From Pontibacter aquaedesilientis (lineage in GTDB: Bacteria; Bacteroidota; Bacteroidia; Cytophagales; Hymenobacteraceae): a stretch of 64,000 nucleotides of DNA. A program made the position numbers and the translations under genes. Shown one piece after another: positions 27,991 through 33,663 of the stretch. Under the pieces are notes generated by a model that saw only the letters and a list, made by a program, of their open reading frames with translations, searched no databases and had not been told where the DNA came from. Every line of letters begins with the position of its first letter. The stretch's first letter is position 1. The stretch spans positions 248,001 to 312,000 of the forward strand of contig NZ_JACXAJ010000001.1 of assembly GCF_014773225.1 (NCBI RefSeq), read 5' to 3'.

Positions 27991-28559
27991 TTAAGCAATA
28001 GCAATTTCCAGCAAACCCTTTCCGCCACTAAAATCTATCGCGCTGCTATACTTCCAATGCTCCGGCTCCGATACAAAGCCAGCTTCTACAGGGTTGTTAT
28101 GGACGTAGTCGATTTTCTGATTTATCACGGCAGCGCTCCAAAGCACGATAGGCTTGTTGTGCTGCTGCCAAAACTGCCGGTGCTTTACGTTGCTGTTCTT
28201 CAGGCCAGCCCGTTCCATCAGCCATAGCATCCATTCCTTCCGGCTCTCCTGATTGTGTTCGGCAATACTCAGTCCCCCTTTGAAGGGGGTAGGGGGATGT
28301 TTTGCTTTGAAGTATAAGTCTTCAGCTCCTTCAGCAGCGCGCTCGGGTTTTTATCGCTGGCCCGGAAGATGAGTTGCACGTGGCTGGGCATAATACACCA
28401 GGCATATATCTCCATCCCTTTGTTTTTGCGGCAATAGTCCAGGCTGTCTGTAAGTATGGCAAAGTACTCTTCATGCGTGAATACGTCTATCCAGTACACC
28501 ACGGCAAAACTCACAAAGTATAGCCCTTCCTTGTTATGGAATTTATATTTCCTGCTCAT
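27991..28559 (-). pseudogene. REP-associated tyrosine transposase (RAYT), broken
   Basis: The start at 28559 opens a Y1-transposase frame (MSRKYKFHNKEGLYFVSFAV) with AWCIMPSHVQLIFRAS and the putative catalytic Tyr82 in LKTYTSK. The frame ends at a palindromic insert and resumes in another frame as AEHNQESRKEWMLWLMERAG, then FWQQHNKPIVL and DYVHNNPVEAGFVSEPEHWKYSSA, all standard RAYT C-terminal motifs. The HUH motif also reads H60-V-Q62 instead of the usual HxH. Two lesions suggest a dead gene. It lies amid REP-like repeats, which a functional relative could have spread. The two halves appear as separate frames at 28269-28559 and 27991-28230. Confidence 0.85.
28271..28304. repeat. Palindromic insertion inside the RAYT gene
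   Basis: The 16-bp palindrome CCCCCTTTGAAGGGGG (28274-28289) is followed by TAGGGGGATG, so read in reverse it is CATCCCCCTA then the hairpin. The insertion puts the RAYT halves out of frame. The layout (C-run, two or three bases, then a C-rich hairpin) is the same as in the inverted repeats around the DUF559 gene at 36.2-36.7 kb, although the sequences differ. Confidence 0.7.
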
Positions 28560-28626
28560 GTAAGGTTTATACTTTAAATAGCAGTTTGCAGATGTAGGTA
28601 TTTGTACGCTAGTGCAAGTAAAAATT

Positions 28627-28718
28627 GCTAGTGCGAGCTTGCAGCTCGTACTGTTACTTTAGCTGAAGGTATAGCTGCGTGGAAAAGAAAAGGCACGAGC
28701 TACAAGCTCGCGCCAGCG
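28627..28718. repeat. REP-like repeat, unit D
   Basis: One full, well-preserved unit: half GCTAGTGCGAGCTTGCAGCT, spacer with GAAGGTATAGCTGCGTGG, inverse half GCACGAGCTACAAGCTCGCG ending CCAGCG. It lies 68 bp upstream of the RAYT start and only 8 bp after the stop codon of the AbiC-like gene. The array therefore brackets the transposase on both sides. Confidence 0.85.
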
Positions 28719-28726
28719 GGGGGAGG

Positions 28727-29569
28727 CTAAACGGTTGCTTTATTAGGATTTAGATACATTTCTATTTTATCGAACTTTACTTTGAAGTCCTCAGCAAAAG
28801 GTTTAAAAAGAGGATTTTCAGTACTTGTTAGTGCTCTTTGAAAGTGGAATAACTGATTTTGTAATTTAGATTCATAAAAGATTTTAACTCTAATTTTATG
28901 TAAGTTGAAATCTGCATCAGAGTTTACTTTTGTTAACTCTACTAGAACTTCAAGCAGACTTAGTACATAAGTAGTATTAAGATAAATCTTATACAGCTTT
29001 TTTTCATCATAACTGTAGTACCTCACGTAAAGCTTACCTCTATGGTAGTATGATTTTTTAGCAAGTGGAGTCAGGACTTTTGCAGCAATACTTATTGCGA
29101 ATTCTTTTTTATCAGAGTAGTTTTCAATTTCCTTATCAAAGGTTTTCCCAATAGCTTTGTCATCAAATTTCTCTTTTAAGCTAGCGGTGAAACTAATAGT
29201 ATCCAATAAAGAATTGATTTCGGATAATATCTCAGAAATCTGAGGGCTAATAAAGGCTAGTTGCGCTTGTTGGTGGTCTTTTCTGAAGTTCCTAATTTGA
29301 ATGTTGTTGGCCCTTAGTTGTTCTTGAAATGATAAATATACTAGTACTGCTGCTGTAAGATTTATTATAGGAGCTGTTAATCCTCCAACTGCGTCGCCAA
29401 TCGGGCCAGCATTACCCATATAATCACCCAATTTATCTATAGGAGCATCTTTATACCATAGCCAAACCCAAAAAGTACAAAAAAGAATTAAAGTTGTAAT
29501 TAGTAATCCGATTGAAGCTGTACTTTTCATCTTTTCAGCAATTTCTTGCTGATGTTCTGATTTATTCAT
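28727..29569 (-). CDS. Putative phage abortive infection (AbiC-like) membrane protein
   Basis: The 280-residue protein has a transmembrane helix at 14-36 (TASIGLLITTLILFCTFWVW), the motif LGDYMGNAGPIGDAVGGLTA, and a second helix (LTAAVLVYLSFQEQLR). A coiled linker follows (NNIQIRNFRKDHQQAQ) and a variable, mostly helical C-terminal part. The G(D/S)-x-x-G-P-x-x-D-x-x-G-G-x-x-x-P-I segment before helix 2 is the signature of the putative AbiC family. These are thought to protect the population by stopping infected cells. Composition is strikingly AT-rich relative to neighbouring core genes, which suggests transfer. It has its own start region, with no overlapping partner. Confidence 0.65.
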   Translation of the reverse strand: MNKSEHQQEIAEKMKSTASIGLLITTLILFCTFWVWLWYKDAPIDKLGDYMGNAGPIGDAVGGLTAPIINLTAAVLVYLSFQEQLRANNIQIRNFRKDHQQAQLAFISPQISEILSEINSLLDTISFTASLKEKFDDKAIGKTFDKEIENYSDKKEFAISIAAKVLTPLAKKSYYHRGKLYVRYYSYDEKKLYKIYLNTTYVLSLLEVLVELTKVNSDADFNLHKIRVKIFYESKLQNQLFHFQRALTSTENPLFKPFAEDFKVKFDKIEMYLNPNKATV

Positions 29570-29685
29570 TAATATTCTGAGGATAACTGAATTGCATTTT
29601 AACTTTGTTTATAATAAGTCAAATACTTTGATAAGTTAGGAAGTCTGGGCTAAAAGTGTAAGTGTGATTGTGGTTAAATTGTAAT

Positions 29686-30180
29686 TTATAGTTGTGCACC
29701 TAAATGTCTAAGCATTTCAATTGTATTGGTGTAGCGTATTCCAAATGGTTCACATACATCAGGTATTTTAATTTTATTCTTCCTATTTGGTTGGCTCAGT
29801 TCATGAGTTATAATAGTCACATTTTTTGCAAGTGCATATGAAACTAGCCAAGCATCTGCTTCGTCAGCATCTAAAAATTCATCTAGTGCTTTTTGTAAGT
29901 AATGGGTACTCTTAGAGGCTGCCCAATTGACTATATCTGAATATGATGTAATAATAGTTTCAGTATTTTCAAAGAAGCTATCAGGTAAATTTTGCTCACA
30001 CCATTGTTTTAAAGCATCTTCATTTTGAAAAAGCTCGCTTTTAACTTTATCTATACTGATAATCTTACCTTCTACAGCTAGTTGTCTAATTTTTTCCCAA
30101 AAGCTTGTGAATATATCAAAGGGATATGCAGCCCGATGAGCTTGAATAAAGAAATTGCTATCTACTACAAAAACACTCAT
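29686..30180 (-). CDS. DUF4411-type PIN-domain protein
   Basis: The 164-residue protein starts MSVFVVDSNFFIQAHR, with the first PIN Asp at position 7. It carries further acidic positions in DKVKSELFQ, DEFLDADEADAWLVSYAL and THELSQP, and ends after ...VCEPFGIRYTNTIEMLRHLG. This is the DUF4411 branch of PIN ribonuclease-like proteins. Its start ATG overlaps the stop of the ImmA/IrrE gene (TGATG), so they are translationally coupled. PIN proteins with a COG2856-type partner are a recurring predicted toxin-antitoxin pair; here the PIN protein would be the nuclease toxin. AT-rich. Confidence 0.8.
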   Translation of the reverse strand: MSVFVVDSNFFIQAHRAAYPFDIFTSFWEKIRQLAVEGKIISIDKVKSELFQNEDALKQWCEQNLPDSFFENTETIITSYSDIVNWAASKSTHYLQKALDEFLDADEADAWLVSYALAKNVTIITHELSQPNRKNKIKIPDVCEPFGIRYTNTIEMLRHLGAQL

Positions 30181-31316
30181 CAGTTAGAATAAAGCTTTTG
30201 GTTAATGAAATTTTGATAAGTTTCGCCTCTAAGTCCAGTTATTTTATATGCATCTCTATATAAAAGAGATTGTTCTTTTACTGCTCGATCTACGTGAGCA
30301 GCAAAACTCAGACTTAATCTTTTCTTTTGTGTTGCATAAAAGTCACCACCTCCTTTTTGGTTTTCTTTTCTAAACTTCACCTCACTAACATAAGAGTTGT
30401 AAAATTGAAAGAAAGCAGGTTTTGTAATCTTGCTTAAATCTAAAGCTCTTCTTGCAACTACTATAGGACTTACTTTGAAATGTTTTGCTATATATATTAT
30501 ATCTGGTTTTACTTGCCAAATAGCATTAAAAGATTCGGCTGGTACTAAAAATTCAGCGGCAACTTTGTCACATAATTGCTCTATGGGATCATTTGCTGGT
30601 AAAAGCTGTCGGAAGTCGAAACCGGCACTTTTACCTGTCCATATATGTGCCAATTCATGAATGATGGTAAAAAGCTGAGCAGCTTTGCCATCGGCAGAAT
30701 TTATAAACATAAAAGGAGCTATGTCATCAACTAAAACAAAGCCCCTACATTCTTCAACTTTGATTGGCCTGCTTGTATTATTCTCAACAATGCTATTGAA
30801 ATTTACAATAATGCCAATTTCTTCAATGGCTTGAGTAATGAATTCTAAGGTATCTTCATACCTTTTAAAATTACTTGCCCAATCGTTCTCTAAGCCCAGT
30901 GTAGATCTTATGTCTTCTACAATTTTTAAATAATCATTGACCTCTTCAAACTTTCCAACAAATGGTAAGGCTTTGAAGTCATGTTCTTGCAAATATTCTT
31001 TCAACCAATCTTGTCGTCTCTGAACAATTAATATTGTCTCATATACATTGAGACTAACTTTAGTGGTCTCAGTATTTCCAGTACGAAAAAAAGGAAACGG
31101 AATATCTTCCTTAGGCGGTTCCTTTAAGAATAAATAACCAAAAGGTATATGAACCTTATTAGAAAAATCTTGAAGCTGCTTAACCGTTGGTGTTTTTTTA
31201 TTATCAAGCCAATCTAAAATTCTAGGAAATTTTGGGGCAAATTCATGCAACTGATATCCCGCCCGAGTTATAGCCCAGACAAGAATATCCGTATTTATGT
31301 TAATTTCGGTTTTCAT
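30180..31316 (-). CDS. ImmA/IrrE-family metallopeptidase with N-terminal XRE-like domain
   Basis: The 378-residue protein has an N-terminal helix-turn-helix-like region (WAITRAGYQLHEFAPKFPRI, then KTPTVKQLQDFSNKVHIPFG). The peptidase core is IIHELAHIWTG (H220, E221, H224) with the downstream Glu of AAEFLVPAESF (E255). ImmA/IrrE proteins cleave or regulate repressors; in this two-gene arrangement they act as the antitoxin or regulator for the PIN protein. The start is ATG 31316. A TAGATTTG -7-like element lies just upstream. It is divergent from the hrpB fragment. Confidence 0.85.
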   Translation of the reverse strand: MKTEININTDILVWAITRAGYQLHEFAPKFPRILDWLDNKKTPTVKQLQDFSNKVHIPFGYLFLKEPPKEDIPFPFFRTGNTETTKVSLNVYETILIVQRRQDWLKEYLQEHDFKALPFVGKFEEVNDYLKIVEDIRSTLGLENDWASNFKRYEDTLEFITQAIEEIGIIVNFNSIVENNTSRPIKVEECRGFVLVDDIAPFMFINSADGKAAQLFTIIHELAHIWTGKSAGFDFRQLLPANDPIEQLCDKVAAEFLVPAESFNAIWQVKPDIIYIAKHFKVSPIVVARRALDLSKITKPAFFQFYNSYVSEVKFRKENQKGGGDFYATQKKRLSLSFAAHVDRAVKEQSLLYRDAYKITGLRGETYQNFINQKLYSN

Positions 31317-31324
31317 TTAGCCCT

Positions 31325-31332
31325 CAAATCTA
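31325..31332 (-). promoter_or_regulatory. Possible -7 promoter element for the ImmA/PIN pair
   Basis: Read on the minus strand, TAGATTTG fits the Bacteroidota -7 consensus TAnnTTTG. It sits only 9 bp from the ATG at 31316, which would give a nearly leaderless mRNA. I see no TTG-like -33 element at the usual spacing, so this is tentative. Confidence 0.35.
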
Positions 31333-31517
31333 ATATAATTTTATTAGTTACATATATTATATAAAAAGGTTTTTCGAAGCATTAATGATTTCATTTCTTA
31401 CGTTTAACCTGATCTATACCCTTTACATTATACTTTTCACCTACCTTTGTATAAGTAATATTTTATAATGTAACTCATTATAGCTAAAATTTCATATACA
31501 TCAAGTAGGATATCCCC

Positions 31518-31769
31518 TTGCCCTTCAACCCATTTACAATAGACCTTCCCGTTAGGGAAATCATAGCTGCTGTTAGGGAATACATTGCGGCCCAGAATAC
31601 GCTGATCGTAAATGCCCCTCCCGGAGCCGGTAAAAGCACCTTGCTGCCGCTGGCTTTGCTGGACGAGGCCTGGCTTTCGGGCCAGAAGATTGTCATGTTG
31701 GAGCCACGGCGCCTGGCAGCTAAAACCATTGCCGAACGCCTGGCGCAACTGCTGGGCGAGGAGGTATAG
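31518..31769 (+). pseudogene. Truncated copy of the 5' end of hrpB
   Basis: From a TTG at 31518 this reads MPFNPFTIDLPVREIIAAVR, then NAPPGAGKSTLLPLALLDEA, and ends ...AQLLGEEV at a TAG at 31767. The same stretch begins the intact hrpB at 33664. I count about 21 mismatches in about 250 bp (roughly 92% identity) and 8 residue differences in 83. Similarity starts at the start codon and stops abruptly after GAGGAGGTA. The two copies flank the Hip module, so this is probably the stranded end of the older hrpB allele. It contains the Walker A but no DEFH box and cannot be a helicase. Confidence 0.85.
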
Positions 31770-31911
31770 GCAGATTTCCGGCGCTATACCTATACCCAAG
31801 CTATACTTTCTCATGCTGCTATACCTTTGCAAACCACTTGCTAAAACTGCACGATGCAATTCGATCTATAGCGTGGCATACCTGCAAGATGTAGTAAACT
31901 AATATTTGTTC

Positions 31912-32047
31912 CACATTATAGTGTGATATTAAGTATATTTCATCAGATGTATTGCTTTAATTTTATTGAAATCACATTATAATGTGATAATTAATTAAAA
32001 TCTACTATTTTTGTAAAGCTATACACACTAAATCACATTATAATGTT
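31912..32047 (+). promoter_or_regulatory. Three palindromic operators ahead of the Hip module
   Basis: CACATTATAGTGTG lies at 31912-31925. The perfect CACATTATAATGTG lies at 31973-31986, within the longer palindrome ATCACATTATAATGTGAT. CACATTATAATGTT lies at 32034-32047. Starts are exactly 61 bp apart, about six helical turns. The third copy contains the hipB start codon (ATG at 32043), so binding there would also cover the start. HipB-type regulators bind such inverted repeats as dimers and autorepress; HipB is the obvious ligand. Confidence 0.8.
32006..32013 (+). promoter_or_regulatory. Likely -7 promoter element for hipB
   Basis: TATTTTTG matches the Bacteroidota -7 consensus TAnnTTTG. 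It lies between the second and third operator, 30 bp before the hipB start, where binding of both operators would block it. No clear TTG -33 element is seen. Confidence 0.5.
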
Positions 32048-32255
32048 AGCTCAGGAACTTGGGGAACAGATCAAACGCCGGCGCGACATGCTGCACATTA
32101 CACAGCCCGATCTGGCAGAATTAGCCGATATCAACGTCAATACGCTGTATCGGATTGAAACGGGCAAAGCCAATCCGACGCTCAAGGTCTTGCATAAGCT
32201 GGCAGAAGTGCTCGGTATGGAGCTGAAGTTGGAGGTAAAGAAACCAAACTTTTAA
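32043..32255 (+). CDS. hipB: HipB-like antitoxin regulator (XRE helix-turn-helix)
   Basis: The 70-residue protein is one XRE helix-turn-helix domain: GEQIKRRRDMLHITQPDLAE, then ADINVNTLYRIETGKANPTL and KVLHKLAEVLGMELKLEVKK. The short C-terminal tail matches HipB, whose beta-strand tail forms the dimer. It should bind the three upstream palindromes and dock with the kinase. The stop is 3 bp before the HipS-like gene. Its GC content is like that of the chromosome, unlike the AT-rich region before it. Confidence 0.85.
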   Translation: MLAQELGEQIKRRRDMLHITQPDLAELADINVNTLYRIETGKANPTLKVLHKLAEVLGMELKLEVKKPNF

Positions 32256-32258
32256 GCG

Positions 32259-32582
32259 ATGCGGCAAGCGGGAGTTTATAGAAATGGGACCTTAGCCGGA
32301 TTACTCACCCAGTACCCAGACAGGCGATATGAGTTCAGGTATACCGATGAGTGGTTTCAGAACAGTGCCTTGCCTGCCATCAGCCTGACGCTGCCTAAAA
32401 CGGAGCAGGTATACCTGTCCGATCACTTGTTTCCTTTCTTCTTCAACATGCTGTCGGAGGGTGTCAACCGGCAACTGCAGGCCCGCCAGCTGAAGATCGA
32501 TGAGAAGGACTATTTCGGACTGCTGTTAGCCACCGCCGGGGCCGATACCATCGGGGCGGTTACCGTAAAACCACTTTCTTAA
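32259..32582 (+). CDS. hipS: HipS-like protein (isolated HipA N-terminal subdomain)
   Basis: The 107-residue product corresponds only to the first subdomain of HipA: MRQAGVYRNGTLAGLL, then PAISLTLPKTEQVYLSD and LFPFFFNMLSEGVNRQLQ, then DYFGLLLATAGADTIGAV. In the tripartite HipBST systems the homologous HipS is the antitoxin that blocks the kinase HipT. Its start is 3 bp after hipB and its stop is 6 bp before the kinase gene, so all three are one operon. It is complete, with no sign of a frameshift joining it to the next gene. Confidence 0.82.
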   Translation: MRQAGVYRNGTLAGLLTQYPDRRYEFRYTDEWFQNSALPAISLTLPKTEQVYLSDHLFPFFFNMLSEGVNRQLQARQLKIDEKDYFGLLLATAGADTIGAVTVKPLS

Positions 32583-32588
32583 ACCCCT

Positions 32589-33614
32589 ATGGCCTTTCCT
32601 GAAATAAATACATGTCCGGGTACTTTGGCAGCGGGTTTCCATACCTACAGCCGCACCTGTCTGGTACGCGTTTTCGACGGCAAAAAGGTAAGTCATGTGC
32701 TACCTTACAACGCGCCGCAGACGAGCGAAGAAGACGCGCAGAAGTTTATAGAGAACCGAAAGCGTATCTCCATTTCGGGTGTGCAGGAGAAACTATCGCT
32801 GGTGCTGGACAAAAATAAACTGCGGCTGACGCAGCCAGGCGAGCAGGGCACTTATATTTTAAAACCCATTCCCCGCGACCTCAGAAAAGTGAATCAAGTG
32901 CCTGCCAACGAGCACCTGACCATGCAGATCGCGCGGCAGGTATACGGTATACAGACAGCGGAGAATGCACTCATTTTTTTCAAGAACGGAGAGCCTGCTT
33001 ACCTGACCAAACGCTTCGATGTGAAGCCGGGCGGAAGTAAGTATGCCGTAGAAGATTTCGCCTCGCTGGCCGGCAGAACCTCCGAAACAGCCGGCCCGGA
33101 TTTTAAGTACGATTATACCTACGAAGCCCTGGCCGCCTTGGTCAAACGTTACATAGCGGCGGCTGTCGTAGAATTGGAAAAGCTGTTTTCGCTGGTCGTG
33201 TTCAATTATCTGTTCTCGAACGGAGATGCACACCTGAAAAACTTCAGCATCATCGAAACACCAAATGGCGACTTTATGCTGAGCCCTGCCTATGATCTCA
33301 TCAACACCCGGATTCACGTAGATGATTCGTACCTGGCTCTGAAGGGAGGCTTGTTTCAAGACGAGTATGAAACCGCTAGCTTTGCAGCGAACGGTTACTA
33401 TGCCTACGACGACTTTTATGAGTTCGGGATGCGAATCGGCATCAGGGAATCAAGAGTCAGCAAGCTTTTAAATTCATATCGGGAAGAAAAGGAAGCCATC
33501 AGTGATCTGGTGTCGCGTTGTTTTCTGGATAACGAAACAAAAGCCCTATACCTCGAGCAGTATCAGGCGAACCTCAGGGCACTTAACTATTCCTATAGGG
33601 CATTGATACCATAA
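32589..33614 (+). CDS. hipT: HipT-like serine/threonine kinase toxin
   Basis: The 341-residue protein is a HipA-type kinase without the N-terminal subdomain. The glycine-rich loop is KRISISGVQEKLSL with Ser61-Ile-Ser63, the SIS autophosphorylation motif typical of HipT (S57/S59 in E. coli). The catalytic loop is FSNGDAHLKNFS with Asp213, and the metal site is LSPAYDLINT with Asp236; the corresponding E. coli HipT residues are at closely similar positions. E. coli HipT phosphorylates tryptophanyl-tRNA synthetase; the target here is unknown. Confidence 0.85.
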   Translation: MAFPEINTCPGTLAAGFHTYSRTCLVRVFDGKKVSHVLPYNAPQTSEEDAQKFIENRKRISISGVQEKLSLVLDKNKLRLTQPGEQGTYILKPIPRDLRKVNQVPANEHLTMQIARQVYGIQTAENALIFFKNGEPAYLTKRFDVKPGGSKYAVEDFASLAGRTSETAGPDFKYDYTYEALAALVKRYIAAAVVELEKLFSLVVFNYLFSNGDAHLKNFSIIETPNGDFMLSPAYDLINTRIHVDDSYLALKGGLFQDEYETASFAANGYYAYDDFYEFGMRIGIRESRVSKLLNSYREEKEAISDLVSRCFLDNETKALYLEQYQANLRALNYSYRALIP

Positions 33615-33663
33615 GGCCAAACCCTTAATTCCTAATTATTAATTCTTAATTCTCAACTGAATT

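Noticed and set aside
25701-28718. The repeat array as a CRISPR locus
   Set aside because: Units are inverted pairs at irregular spacing with related spacers, and no cas gene is near.
31612-31902. An open frame overlapping the hrpB fragment in another frame
   Set aside because: The hrpB frame matches the intact gene residue by residue; the other is a shadow.
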